DNA of 64,000 bases from Haloarcula pellucida (GTDB lineage: Archaea; Halobacteriota; Halobacteria; Halobacteriales; Haloarculaceae), in assembly GCF_014647235.1 (NCBI RefSeq), contig NZ_BMOU01000003.1, positions 248,001 to 312,000 of the forward strand, read 5' to 3'. Each line of letters starts with the position of its first letter. The first letter of the stretch is position 1. The translations under genes were made by a program, and so were the position numbers. Below are positions 1 through 8,821 of the stretch, one piece after another. The notes beneath the pieces are model-generated. The model was given only the letters and a program-made list of their open reading frames with translations, was not told where the DNA came from and did no database searches.

Positions 1-864
1 GATGAGGACGGTGTCGGTCATGTTGTTGAGTGTCACTCGGTGGAGTTCCTCTGACTGTCGGAGGTCGCGTTCGAGCGAGACTCGTTCCGTGATCTCGACG
101 CCCCTGATCACGATCGACGTGAGGTCGCCGCGTTCGTTTTCGACGGGGCGAACGGACAGATCGATGACGCGCTGGGATTCGCTGTCCGGTGGTTCGGAGA
201 GTATCGAGTTGCCGGCGGTCCCGTCCCGCGTCTCCTCGACGAGTTGTCGGACGTCGTCCTGCATCGCCGCCGTCTGTGACCACCACGGCAGCGTCCAGAA
301 GGGCTCGCCCAGAACCGCTTCGGCGTCTACGTCGATCATCTCACGCGCCCTCTCGTTCGCACGGACGAGCGTCCCGTCGGGGTCTAGCACCCACGTCGCC
401 GTCTGCGTGTCGTTGAACACTGCGTCGAACTGCTGTGCTCGGTCGCGCTGGACGTCCGCCTGCGACGTGGTACGGAGCGCTTCTTCGGTACGGTTCAGTA
501 CCGTGTCGACAGTCCGGTCGATCGGCTCCGTTACCACGATATAGTCGGTGACGCCGGACGCGATCGCGTCGCTGGCGATAGTCTCGTTCCCGTTGGCCGT
601 CCCGAGGAGAACGGGTACCGCCGACTCTTCGCTTCGAACCGCTTCTACGAGTTCGACACCGGTCGTCTCATCGAGCGCGTACGCCGTGACGACACAGTCG
701 ACGAGGCCGTCCCGGACGGCATCGAGCGCGTTCGCTGCCGTCTCGGCGGTGTGTACTGTCCCAGCGGTGTCCGAGTCGATCCGTTCGGCGAGTCGTTCGA
801 GCCAGCCAGCCGTCCCAGCGAGGAGGATGCCCGCGGAGTCGAGCGGTGAGTCAGAATCCGCCAT
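1..864 (-). CDS. PAS-domain sensor protein, probably histidine kinase (C-terminus outside window)
   Basis: Reading leftward from the ATG at 864, the frame stays open to the window edge, so only the first 288 residues are visible. Residues about 8-120 look like a receiver domain, but the usual phosphoacceptor position (VDCVV then D/E) reads VDCVVTAYAL, so the aspartate seems to be missing. Residues about 150-270 form a PAS domain (WVLDPDGTLVRANERA...), followed by the start of a second one (HRVTLNNMTD). This order is common in haloarchaeal bacterio-opsin-activator-like sensors and histidine kinases. The output domain is not visible, so kinase activity is inferred. It is divergent from the copper ATPase gene. 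A role in sensing light, redox or metal cannot be told from this fragment. Confidence 0.8.
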   Translation of the reverse strand, partial: MADSDSPLDSAGILLAGTAGWLERLAERIDSDTAGTVHTAETAANALDAVRDGLVDCVVTAYALDETTGVELVEAVRSEESAVPVLLGTANGNETIASDAIASGVTDYIVVTEPIDRTVDTVLNRTEEALRTTSQADVQRDRAQQFDAVFNDTQTATWVLDPDGTLVRANERAREMIDVDAEAVLGEPFWTLPWWSQTAAMQDDVRQLVEETRDGTAGNSILSEPPDSESQRVIDLSVRPVENERGDLTSIVIRGVEITERVSLERDLRQSEELHRVTLNNMTDTVLI

Positions 865-1167
865 CAGTCTCCCTCAGACGTAACGCCGCTTCGATACGGT
901 GTGTCGGAACGGGCTCGGGACCGGTCGCGAAGACCCGCTGTCGAACTGCAAACGGTGTCCATCGATAGTTCACTATCTAGCCCCTGTTTGGTAAAGACGT
1001 TTGGTACTCAACCAGCGCGGTACCCAACGGACTCCACCGGTCTCTCACTGCCGCTCGCCCCCCGGGGACTGACCGAGGAAGTCGACTCCGTATGCCCGTC
1101 CGCCCCACTCGCCGACTGCTGTCAACTGTACAACAACATGATGGTGGGTGCGCCCGATAGCTAACCC
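865..1167. promoter_or_regulatory. Divergent intergenic region with direct repeat GTTTGGTA x2
   Basis: No convincing gene is seen. The word GTTTGGTA occurs at 986-993 and again at 999-1006 (13-nt period), and GATAGT-tc-ACTATC forms a small inverted repeat at 964-977. Both lie between the divergent sensor and copper ATPase genes and could be regulator sites. That role is inference only. Confidence 0.35.
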
Positions 1168-3474
1168 ATGGACGATCATCCGGAATACGGCCGGTCAGAC
1201 TCGCTGGAAGCGGACGTTCCTCACCGGTCGGAATCGACGGTTCCGTGCTGTCGGATTTGCCAGCTAGACGCGAATACCGAGACGCGCGGGCCGGGACCAC
1301 CATCGGCCGAGCAGCACACGCCGTCACCCGCCCACACGGAACACGTCCACGGCGAGTCTGCCCACGACGCACCAGACCCCGACGGTCACGGCGGCCACGG
1401 CACACACACCGACCACAGCGGCCACGAACGGTTGTTCAAGCGCCGGTTCTGGGTGTCGCTCGTGCTCTCGATTCCGGTCGTCTTCTTCAGCGAGTTCGTT
1501 CAGGACGTGTTCGGCTACACTGCGCCCGCGTTCCCGGGTAGCGTCTGGATTACGCCTGTCCTGTCGGTCGTCGTCTTCGCCTACGGCGGCGTCCCGTTCC
1601 TCTCGATGGCTCGCGCGGAACTCGCGAATCGCGAACCGGGGATGATGCTGCTCATCTCGCTCGCCATCACCGTCGCCTTTGGCTACTCCATCGCCAGTCT
1701 GTTCCTCGAGGGCACGACGCCCTTCTTCTGGGAACTCGTCACGCTGATAGACATCATGCTGCTTGGCCACTGGATGGAGATGCGCTCCGTTCGACAGGCG
1801 TCCGGCGCACTCGACGAACTGGCGACGCTCATGCCCGACACCGCCGAGCGCGTCACCGAGGGTGGGGACACGGAGACGGTTCCGGTCTCCGACCTCTCGG
1901 AAGGCGACGTCGTGCTCGTCCGACCGGGCGCCAGCGTCCCGGCCGACGGGACAGTCGTCGACGGCGAGTCGTCCGTCGACGAGTCGATGATCACCGGTGA
2001 ATCCCGGCCCGTCGGCAAGGAACCCGGTAACCCGGTCGTCGCCGGGACGGTCAACCAGGACGGCAGTCTGCGCGTTCGCGTCACCGAGACGGGCGAGGAG
2101 ACCGCACTCGCGGGTATCATGCGACTCGTCGAGGAGGCCCAACGATCCAAATCCCGGACCCAGCTACTCGTCGACCGCGCGGCCGGCTGGCTGTTCTACG
2201 TCGCCCTCTCCGTCGCTGGCATCACCGGCGTCGCGTGGGTCGTCGCGTCAGGGCTCAATATCGGCGTCCTCGAACGGGTCGTGACGGTCCTCGTCGTCGC
2301 CTGTCCGCACGCGCTCGGACTCGCCGTCCCGCTGGTCGTCGCTATCAACACCTCGACGGCCGCGGAGAACGGGATACTCGTCCGCGACCGCATCGCGATG
2401 GAGGAGGCCCGAAACCTCGATACGGTGATGTTCGACAAGACGGGGACGTTGACGAAAGGCGAACAGGGCGTCGTCGGCGTCAGCGTCGCCTCGGGGACGC
2501 CACGAGGGGACGCCGACAGCGAGGCACAAAGCGCCACGGGCCGGTCGCACGGGGCAGGTCCGCGCGAAGAAGCCGCCGACGTACGCGCGTGGGACGAGGA
2601 GCGCGCGTTCGCGGTCGCCGCCGGCGTCGAGGGCGACTCCGAACACATGATCGCCCGCGCCATCCGGACCGCGGCACAGGAGCGCGGCGTCCAGCGAGCG
2701 CCGGCCTCGAACTTCGAGAACCTCCGTGGTCTCGGCGTCAGAGCGACCGTCGACGGCGACCCTGTCCATCTCGGCGGCCCCAACCTCGTCGAGAAACTCG
2801 ACATCGAGCGGCCGCCCGCCATCACGGCGTTCGCCGACGAGGCGGGGGCGAACGCACGGACCGTCGTCTATCTCGTCCGTGACGAGACCGATATCGTGGC
2901 GGCGTTCGCGCTCGCGGACGTCGTCCGCGAGGAGAGCTATCGGGCCGTCGAGGCACTGCACGCGATGGGCATCGAGGTAGCGATGCTGACCGGCGACTCA
3001 GAGGACGTGGCACGGGCCGTCGCCGAGGAACTCGGTATCGACCAGTACTTCGCCGAAGTGCTGCCAGACGAGAAGGACACGAAAGTCAAACGGCTCCAGT
3101 CCGAGGGGAAACTGGTCGCGATGGTCGGCGACGGTGTCAACGACGCCCCCGCGCTGACGCGGGCGGACGTCGGCATCGCCATCGGCTCCGGGACGGACGT
3201 CGCCATCGAAGCGGGCGACATCGTCCTCGTCGACAACGACCCGGTCGACGTGGTACGCCTCGTCCGCCTCTCGAAAGCAAGCTACCGCAAGATGCAGGAG
3301 AACCTCGTGTGGGCGACCGGCTACAACGTGTTTGCACTGCCCCTCGCGGCCGGGGTTCTCGCGCCGGTCGGCGTCCTCCTCTCGCCGGCCGTCGGGGCCG
3401 TCTTCATGTCGCTGTCGACGATTATCGTCGCCCTCAACGCCCGCCGGCTCGGTGGCCTCGACCTGACCGCGTGA
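1168..3474 (+). CDS. copB: Copper-translocating P1B-type ATPase, CopB-like
   Basis: The 768-residue membrane pump would use ATP to export copper. The ion-binding motif in the sixth membrane segment is CPH (C379-P-H381), which marks the CopB (P1B-3) subgroup rather than the CPC CopA type. Actuator TGES, phosphorylation site DKTGT (D423) and hinge GDGVND are all present. The N-terminus has no HMA domain. It is histidine-rich (about residues 55-90) and carries a CCRIC cluster, as in CopB proteins. The usual SEHP signature of the nucleotide-binding domain reads SEHM. The start gives a complete family-length protein. A probable copper-handling cluster with a multicopper oxidase lies at the other end of the window. 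Confidence 0.9.
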   Translation: MDDHPEYGRSDSLEADVPHRSESTVPCCRICQLDANTETRGPGPPSAEQHTPSPAHTEHVHGESAHDAPDPDGHGGHGTHTDHSGHERLFKRRFWVSLVLSIPVVFFSEFVQDVFGYTAPAFPGSVWITPVLSVVVFAYGGVPFLSMARAELANREPGMMLLISLAITVAFGYSIASLFLEGTTPFFWELVTLIDIMLLGHWMEMRSVRQASGALDELATLMPDTAERVTEGGDTETVPVSDLSEGDVVLVRPGASVPADGTVVDGESSVDESMITGESRPVGKEPGNPVVAGTVNQDGSLRVRVTETGEETALAGIMRLVEEAQRSKSRTQLLVDRAAGWLFYVALSVAGITGVAWVVASGLNIGVLERVVTVLVVACPHALGLAVPLVVAINTSTAAENGILVRDRIAMEEARNLDTVMFDKTGTLTKGEQGVVGVSVASGTPRGDADSEAQSATGRSHGAGPREEAADVRAWDEERAFAVAAGVEGDSEHMIARAIRTAAQERGVQRAPASNFENLRGLGVRATVDGDPVHLGGPNLVEKLDIERPPAITAFADEAGANARTVVYLVRDETDIVAAFALADVVREESYRAVEALHAMGIEVAMLTGDSEDVARAVAEELGIDQYFAEVLPDEKDTKVKRLQSEGKLVAMVGDGVNDAPALTRADVGIAIGSGTDVAIEAGDIVLVDNDPVDVVRLVRLSKASYRKMQENLVWATGYNVFALPLAAGVLAPVGVLLSPAVGAVFMSLSTIIVALNARRLGGLDLTA

Positions 3475-3507
3475 CCCGACTGCCGCGGCCGACCCAGCGA
3501 CGCCCGC

Positions 3508-4497
3508 TCAGTCGTCGGCCTCGGCCTGTTCGGCCCGCGGCACCGTCACGTCGGTCAACCCGGCCTCTATCTGTTCGCGCTGGCCCTCGAACTTCCCGGG
3601 GAGGACGAGTCGCTCGCCGAGTTCCTCGAGCGGTTCGTCGTCAGTGTAGCCGGGGTCGCTGGTCGCGAGTTCGAATAGCACGCCGCCGAACTCCCGGAAG
3701 TACACCGAGCGGAACCAGTGGCGGTCGATCTGCTGTGTGGGTCGGAGTCCCGCCGACTGGACGGCCTCGCGCATCGCCTGCTGGTCCTCGTCGGTCGGCG
3801 TCTGGAACGCGACGTGGTGGACCGTGCCGTGACCCTGCCGGCCGCTCTCGATGGTCGGGAGGACGTCGACGTACGTCCCGACCGGGCCGGTAGCGGCAAA
3901 GCGGGTTCGCTCGTCGCCCGGCCTATCGCCCTGTGCCTGTTCGGTGCCCACTTCCGCAAAGCCCATGGTCCGGAGCAAGTCCGCCGTCGGGGCCGGATCG
4001 GCCAGCCACAGCGTCACCGAGTGGAACCCGCGGATAGCGGAATCCTCGGGGACGAATTCCGTCCACGGGACCGTCGGATCGTCCTCGGGAATCTCGACTT
4101 CGACGAGTTCGACCGGGAGGCCGTCGGGGTCGCGGAACGGGAGGACCGTCTCTCCGAACCGCTCGACGCGGTCGTCGTAGTCGACCCCGTACTCGTCGAA
4201 GCGGTCCTCCCAGTAGTCGAGACTGCCCTCGGGGACGCGGAACGCGGTCCGGGAGACCTGTCCCGACCCGACCGTCCCCCGCGTGAGGTCTTCCCACGGG
4301 AAGAACGTCATGCTGGTCCCCGGCGTCCCCTCGGCGTCGGCGAAAAAGAAGTGGTAGGTCTCGGGGTCGTCCTGATTGATGGACCGTTTCACGAGTCTGA
4401 GACCGAGCGTCTCGATCCAGAAGTCCACGGTCCGCTGTGGGTCGCTGGCGATACACGTCACGTGGTGGATGCCCGGTGTGGGAGTTGGGTCCGTCAT
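3508..4497 (-). CDS. VOC-family ring-cleaving dioxygenase (glyoxalase-like)
   Basis: The protein has two tandem vicinal-oxygen-chelate modules: residues about 8-140, starting IHHVTCIASDPQRTVDFW, and about 150-310, starting RGFHSVTLWLADP. The late motif FREFGGVLFELATS supplies the C-terminal metal-ligand region of the family. Such proteins resemble bacterial MhqO/MhqA hydroquinone dioxygenases. The substrate here is unknown. I chose the ATG at 4497 because homologues start just before the IHHVT motif and the 10-residue upstream extension is arginine-rich and unlike the rest. It is transcribed toward the copper ATPase. Confidence 0.8.
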   Translation of the reverse strand: MTDPTPTPGIHHVTCIASDPQRTVDFWIETLGLRLVKRSINQDDPETYHFFFADAEGTPGTSMTFFPWEDLTRGTVGSGQVSRTAFRVPEGSLDYWEDRFDEYGVDYDDRVERFGETVLPFRDPDGLPVELVEVEIPEDDPTVPWTEFVPEDSAIRGFHSVTLWLADPAPTADLLRTMGFAEVGTEQAQGDRPGDERTRFAATGPVGTYVDVLPTIESGRQGHGTVHHVAFQTPTDEDQQAMREAVQSAGLRPTQQIDRHWFRSVYFREFGGVLFELATSDPGYTDDEPLEELGERLVLPGKFEGQREQIEAGLTDVTVPRAEQAEADD

Positions 4498-4942
4498 TAG
4501 CCGGGATACGCGCCGAAGCCACTTCAATACGTGCTGACGTGAGTGTTACCGGGTCTCAGCGGGGCTCACCCGCGACGACGTGGTACGTACCGCTCCGGTC
4601 TCTGCCCGACCCTCCTCGGCGGCGGTCGCCGCCGAACCACACACCTCGAACTGTCACGTCGAAGCGTGCCTTCGGGCAAGAACTATCGGTGCTACTGCCG
4701 GCAGTTTCAGGCCGCTTATCACCGCCCGGCGAGGAGATCCATCTCGGTCGCTGGTCGAGTACTTTGTTGCCCACCACGCTCTATCGGCGACCGACCCCCC
4801 CAACTCATCTCTTCGGTGCCGTTTTTGTTCACGTCGCCGCCTCGGTGCTCGTCGTAGCGTTCGAGTGGATACCCGAGCGGCGGCGGTCGACGTGGTCGCT
4901 CTGGGCCGGGCCGGCGCTCCGTCCGACGTCGCCGGCGCGGTG
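4498..4942. other. Intergenic stretch without a supportable gene
   Basis: These 445 bases lie between the thioredoxin reductase stop and the dioxygenase start. Short frames are open on both strands but have low-complexity or arginine-rich translations and no recognisable motif. The promoter of the dioxygenase must lie near 4500-4560. I see nothing else here. Confidence 0.5.
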
Positions 4943-5968
4943 TCAAGCCGGTGTCTCGACAGGGGACTGCGCTTCTTCCGCGAGCGTTTCGAGGAACTGC
5001 TCGGCGTCGAGGGCCGCCATACTGCCGGTCCCGGCGGCCGTGATCGCCTGTCGATACGCGGGGTCTGCTACGTCACCGGCGGCGAAGACGCCGTTTACGG
5101 CCGTGTTCGTCGTCGGCCGTCCCGTCTCGTCGGTCCGGGTCCGGACGTAGCCCTCCCCGTCGCGTTCGACACCGGTCCCGTCGAGGAACTCGGTGTTGGG
5201 CGTGTGACCCACGGCGTAGAACACGCCGCCGACGTCGACTGTCTCCCGTTCGACGTCGGTACCGGACTCGGCCTTCTCTCTGGGGAACCCGTCGGGATGT
5301 GAGACGAGCGTGGCACCGGTGACGCCCTCTTCCTGCGAGCCGTGGATGGCTTCGAGTTCCGTGTTCCAGCGGACCCGGACGTTCTCGTGTTCGCGGACGC
5401 GGTCAGCCATGATTTCGGACGCACGCAGTTCCTCACGGCGGTGGACGACCGTCACGGAGTCGGCGAACTTCGCGAGGAAGAGTGCCTCCTCCATCGCGCT
5501 GTCGCCGCCACCGACGACGAGGACGTCGTCGCCGCGGTGGAACGCGCCGTCACAGGTGGCACACGTCGAGAGGCCGTGGCCCATGAGTTCGGCCTCGTTC
5601 TCGGCACCGACCCAACGTGCGCTCGCACCGGTCGCGACGACCAACGCTCGCGTGCGGATCGTATCGCCGGTCGACAGCGACAGTTCCAGCGGCTGGCCAT
5701 CCAGAGTGGCGGACTCGATGCGGCCGTGCTGGAACTCCGCGCCGAACTGTTCGGCCTGCGATTTCCCGCGCTGGACGAGTTCCATGCCGCCGACGCCGTC
5801 GGGGAACCCGAGGTAGTTCTCGACGTCGGTCGTCAGCGTGAGCTGGCCGCCCGGTTCGTCGCCCTCGAGGAGGAGGGGGTCGAGGTCGGCGCGCGCAGCG
5901 TAGACCGCCGCCGAGAGGCCAGCGATCCCCGAGCCGGCGATGACGAGGTCGTGTACGTCCTCAGTCAT
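4943..5968 (-). CDS. trxB: Thioredoxin reductase-like FAD/NAD(P) oxidoreductase
   Basis: This 341-residue flavoprotein should reduce thioredoxin with NAD(P)H. The N-terminal FAD dinucleotide fold is GSGIAGLSAAVYAARA (about residues 12-27). The redox-active pair is in CATC (about 135-138), the second dinucleotide motif is VVGGGDSAMEEA, and the C-terminal FAD motif is FAAGDVADP. Its ATG at 5968 abuts the stop codon of the upstream thioredoxin gene with no gap, so the two are certainly one transcript. The C-terminal tail after GSMAALDAEQFLE is a short acidic extension. Confidence 0.93.
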   Translation of the reverse strand: MTEDVHDLVIAGSGIAGLSAAVYAARADLDPLLLEGDEPGGQLTLTTDVENYLGFPDGVGGMELVQRGKSQAEQFGAEFQHGRIESATLDGQPLELSLSTGDTIRTRALVVATGASARWVGAENEAELMGHGLSTCATCDGAFHRGDDVLVVGGGDSAMEEALFLAKFADSVTVVHRREELRASEIMADRVREHENVRVRWNTELEAIHGSQEEGVTGATLVSHPDGFPREKAESGTDVERETVDVGGVFYAVGHTPNTEFLDGTGVERDGEGYVRTRTDETGRPTTNTAVNGVFAAGDVADPAYRQAITAAGTGSMAALDAEQFLETLAEEAQSPVETPA

Positions 5969-6328
5969 TTATTCCGTGTAGGACTCGATGAGCGCTCGGA
6001 GCTCCCCTTCGGCTTTGAGGCCGACGACCTCCTCGACTCGCTCCCCGTCGGCGAACAGGACGAGCGTCGGGACGCCCCGGACGCCGTAGGCGGCCGCGAG
6101 TTGCTGGTTGGCGTCGACGTCGACTTTGGCGACGGTCGCGTCGGTCTCTGCGGCCAGCGTCTCGACGATGGGTTCGAGCATCTGGCAGGGGCCACACCAG
6201 TCGGCGTAGAAGTCCGTGAGGACGACGTCGTGCTCGGCGACGACGTCGTCGAGTTGGGACTGCCCGTCGACGTGGAGGGGTTCGTTCGTGGTGGTAGTGC
6301 CGGTGTCGGCTGCAGTATCAGTTGCCAT
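5969..6328 (-). CDS. trxA: Thioredoxin
   Basis: A 119-residue thioredoxin with the active site DFYADWCGPCQM and the family cis-proline region GVRGVPTLVLF. It is the substrate of the reductase encoded immediately downstream and serves cytoplasmic disulfide reduction. A longer frame opens at 6376, but the ATG at 6328 is preferred: an AATTAA-type TATA box lies 25-30 nt upstream (6353-6358) and the extra 16 residues have no family counterpart. The N-terminal 25 residues are a Thr-rich acidic leader typical of haloarchaeal versions. Confidence 0.93.
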   Translation of the reverse strand: MATDTAADTGTTTTNEPLHVDGQSQLDDVVAEHDVVLTDFYADWCGPCQMLEPIVETLAAETDATVAKVDVDANQQLAAAYGVRGVPTLVLFADGERVEEVVGLKAEGELRALIESYTE

Positions 6329-6352
6329 CACCAGTTCGTAAGCGCCAGTGCC

Positions 6353-6381
6353 AATTAAGTGTTTTGGGGGATACACACAAT
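6353..6381 (-). promoter_or_regulatory. trxA promoter with putative redox-regulon operator
   Basis: On the minus strand, ATTGTGTGTA (6372-6381) sits 13 nt upstream of a TATA-like TTAATT (6353-6358), which is about 25 nt before the trxA ATG. The same ATTGTG word at the same spacing occurs before the HTH regulator gene at 6895 and before the exporter operon at 8286. Confidence 0.55.
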
Positions 6382-6490
6382 ACTGAACAATTCTAACTGT
6401 CGAATCGACGTGTCGGCAGTGTCCCTTCGTCCCCGCGAGAAAACCAGCTCGCCGTCGGAAAACCGGACCGCTACACGGTGAGAGACGAAG

Positions 6491-6895
6491 TTAGCTTTCG
6501 ACAGTGGGAGTCGAGGGCTCAGACTGCTCGTACTTCTCTTCGAACTCCTGGATGAGCTGGCCCATCTTCGCGTACCAATCGTTGAGCATCCGCTGCATGT
6601 CGTCAGCGATGTTCGAGGGGTCGGTCGGCCTGTAGACGTGGTAATACCCGCCCTGCTCGTAGTTCACCTGCTCCTTCTGGATGAAGCCGGCCTGCAGTAG
6701 CCGTTGTACGGCACGGTACGCGGTCGACCGCTCGCGGTCGACCTTTTCGGCGATCTCGTCGATCGTCAGCGGCTCTTCGGTCTGGACGAGTTCCTGAAAT
6801 ATCTCCTTATCGAGCTGCTTGAGCCCGTGGAAACACTCGAGGAGCCCCTCACACACCATGTCCCGCTGGAGTTGTTCGGACATCGAATCTGGCAT
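6491..6895 (-). CDS. Small winged-helix transcriptional regulator (TrmB-like HTH)
   Basis: The protein has about 134 residues. A winged HTH spans about residues 25-85 (LTIDEIAEKVDRERSTAYRA as recognition region), followed by GGYYHVYRP in the wing and an acidic amphipathic C-terminal helix (WYAKMGQLIQEFEEKYEQ) likely used for dimerisation. Possible starts are GTG 6904, ATG 6895 and ATG 6883. A TATA box (TTTTAAC, 6926-6931) favours 6895. It lies between thioredoxin and a TauE/SafE exporter, and its own promoter carries the motif shared by both, so it probably controls a thiol/sulfur regulon and itself. The effector is unknown. Confidence 0.8.
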   Translation of the reverse strand: MPDSMSEQLQRDMVCEGLLECFHGLKQLDKEIFQELVQTEEPLTIDEIAEKVDRERSTAYRAVQRLLQAGFIQKEQVNYEQGGYYHVYRPTDPSNIADDMQRMLNDWYAKMGQLIQEFEEKYEQSEPSTPTVES

Positions 6896-6925
6896 CGGTA
6901 TCACGTATTCGTACGTGCTGTGTTG

Positions 6926-6954
6926 TTAAAAGATTTGTGTATGGATTGCACAAT
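6926..6954 (-). promoter_or_regulatory. Regulator promoter with ATTGTGCAAT operator candidate
   Basis: On the minus strand, ATTGTGCAAT (6945-6954) is an ATTG/CAAT inverted repeat 13-14 nt upstream of the TATA box TTTTAA (6926-6931). The exact word recurs at 8384-8393. It is probably autoregulatory. Confidence 0.55.
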
Positions 6955-7073
6955 TGCGCGCCACACCTACTGGAGAGCGCGGTGGCGACGAGTCCGCGAT
7001 GTGTCGTCTAGTGGGCAGACAGCAACAGATGACCGCGGCCGTGAGACGGCATATCGACGCCGGGTAGATCCAG

Positions 7074-8132
7074 TCAGTCCGCGGTGACTGCTTGCTGCTT
7101 GCGCGTCGTGCGTAGTGAGACGACCGACGTGTAGAGGATCGCAACGGCGACGACGACCGCCGCACCGATGACGAGTACCAACCCGACCATCTCGAGAGTC
7201 GGACTCCCGATGTAGGAGCCGACCTCACCGATGCCGACCGCGGTAGCACCGACGAGTAGCATCCCGCCGAAGTAGACTTTGATACCGTCGGCGTCGACGA
7301 CGGCGGTCGCGGCGGAGCCGATACGGGCACCGAGTGCGCTCCCGAACAGCAGCGGAACGACGATACCGAGGTCGACGCCGCCGCCCTGTCCGTAGAGATA
7401 GCTCCCGAGACCGCCGGAGAAGACGATCTCGAAGAGGTCGGTACCGACGGCGACGGGAACCGGGACGCCAATCGCGTAGATCATGGCGGGCATCCGGATG
7501 AAGCCGCCACCGACGCCGAGAAAGCCCGACAGGAGGCCGGTCGCGAAGGCGACGGCCGTAATAACCCACGCGGAAACGCGGACGTCACCACGGAGCGTCA
7601 CCATCGGCGGAATCCGAACGGTCTGCTGAATCGTTTTGGCGATTTCGGGAATCTCGTACTCGCTGAGGTCCTTATCGGCGGCCTCGTGGTCGATGTCACC
7701 GCTGCCGTCGCCTCTTCGGGCGTCACGGGTGACCATCGCACCGACGCCGCCGAGCAGGACGACGTACGCGACGCTGATGAGAGCGCCGGCCAGTCCCAGC
7801 GATTCGAGGTAGTAGACGCTGGCGCGTCCGACCTCGATTCCGATAGTCGTCCCCGTAATCATGATCGCGCCGAGCTTGTAGTCGACCTGCCCGAGGTCGT
7901 GGTGTTTCAGGGTCGCGATGACGGCCGTCCCGAAGACGAACGCCATCCCGCTACCGACCGCGACGGGCGCCGGGTAATCCAGCATCAGCAGGGCAGGGGT
8001 AACGAGGAACGACCCGCCCATGCCGAAGAACCCGAACAACACCCCGACGACGAGGCCGAACCCGACGAACAGCGCCAGCATCTCGGGGCTGGTCCCCAAG
8101 ATGCCGAGCCCGTCGAGGACGCTATCGAGCAT
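7074..8132 (-). CDS. TauE/SafE-family sulfite/organosulfur exporter
   Basis: A polytopic membrane protein of 352 residues with two homologous halves. Each half opens with a glycine-rich segment (GFFGMGGSFLVTPALLML near residue 35, GFLGVGGGFIRMPAM near 220), the TauE/SafE signature. The family moves sulfite, sulfoacetate, taurine-derived or related anions. The substrate here is unproven. I chose the ATG at 8132, not the GTG at 8141, because a strong Shine-Dalgarno GGAGGTGA sits about 6 nt upstream. The start overlaps the end of the small membrane protein gene by 11 nt, implying translational coupling. The shared promoter motif links it to thioredoxin. Confidence 0.88.
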   Translation of the reverse strand: MLDSVLDGLGILGTSPEMLALFVGFGLVVGVLFGFFGMGGSFLVTPALLMLDYPAPVAVGSGMAFVFGTAVIATLKHHDLGQVDYKLGAIMITGTTIGIEVGRASVYYLESLGLAGALISVAYVVLLGGVGAMVTRDARRGDGSGDIDHEAADKDLSEYEIPEIAKTIQQTVRIPPMVTLRGDVRVSAWVITAVAFATGLLSGFLGVGGGFIRMPAMIYAIGVPVPVAVGTDLFEIVFSGGLGSYLYGQGGGVDLGIVVPLLFGSALGARIGSAATAVVDADGIKVYFGGMLLVGATAVGIGEVGSYIGSPTLEMVGLVLVIGAAVVVAVAILYTSVVSLRTTRKQQAVTAD

Positions 8133-8286
8133 TCTCTTCACCTCCGACTATGAACGCCATGAGTCGTGGCCCGAAGAGCCGTTCGAGACCGCCATAGCCC
8201 ACGTACAGCAGGACCGCTTCCAGCAGGATCGTGCCGATGAGCAAGGCCGTCTCCGGGTCCCACGTGGGAATCTCTAGTCCTGCCAT
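8122..8286 (-). CDS. Small single-pass membrane protein (DUF7512-like) coupled to the exporter
   Basis: A 54-residue protein with one hydrophobic helix (ETALLIGTILLEAVLLYVGYGGLERLF). I recognise it as the small protein that often precedes TauE/SafE genes in haloarchaea, and I believe it is labelled DUF7512. Its start at ATG 8286 is supported by GGAGGGTGA about 4 nt upstream. An upstream extension to 8349 is open but lacks a ribosome site. The overlap with the exporter gene suggests an accessory subunit. Function is not known. Confidence 0.75.
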   Translation of the reverse strand: MAGLEIPTWDPETALLIGTILLEAVLLYVGYGGLERLFGPRLMAFIVGGEENAR

Positions 8287-8365
8287 CTGTTCACCCTCCG
8301 ATACCCGAACACAGTAATTCGTTGTTGGCACATTTCTGTTCAATACCACCTATCGGATCCACTCC

Positions 8366-8393
8366 TATAACGGTTTTGGAGATATTGCACAAT
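8366..8393 (-). promoter_or_regulatory. Exporter operon promoter with ATTGTGCAAT operator candidate
   Basis: On the minus strand, ATTGTGCAAT (8384-8393) lies 13 nt upstream of the TATA-like TTATAG (8366-8371). Transcription would start near 8340, giving a leader of about 50 nt that carries the Shine-Dalgarno of the small membrane protein. Confidence 0.55.
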
Positions 8394-8821
8394 ACTATAT
8401 TCCGATATCCTCCCCAGCACTACTGATAACGTATCAGAACGATATGGTCCGCAGATAGTGTGCCTCGGTGGTGTACTTGACGCCCCGCCCAGCGCTGGGA
8501 GCGGCGACCGTTACTCGGGACCGACCATACTCCTCCCGGTCGGCGAACAAAACCGTATTGTAGCGCTGTGTCGACGGCATCGCCGAAACCGTTCAGGCCG
8601 CCGTCTCAGTCGCTGACTCACGGGGCCACAGCCGACTGGCGAACCGCGTCATTGGGCCGACTGCCCCAACTCGCACGGACCACGGTCGTCCCGTTGCTGG
8701 TCAACCGCGTCGAGCGGACCACCGACGACCCCGGTATCCTCCGCGAGTACCGCTTTCAGCGTCGCCTCTTTCCGACGGATGTTTCGGCGAACGCCGAGCG
8801 TGCCTTCGACGACGTGCCGGT
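8394..8821. other. Intergenic stretch with a 12-bp palindrome and a doubtful small ORF
   Basis: CCCAGCGCTGGG (8488-8499) is a perfect palindrome. A plus-strand frame from GTG 8568 to 8825 would encode 85 residues with no recognised motif. Its sequence (…VVPLLVNRVERTTDDPG…) reads a little like real protein, so it may be a remnant, but I do not call it a gene. It would end just inside the convergent carbamoyltransferase gene. Confidence 0.35.

Noticed and set aside
4556-4946. Short ORFs in the gap before the dioxygenase gene
   Set aside because: Translations are Arg/Pro-rich and low in complexity on both strands, typical of non-coding high-GC DNA.
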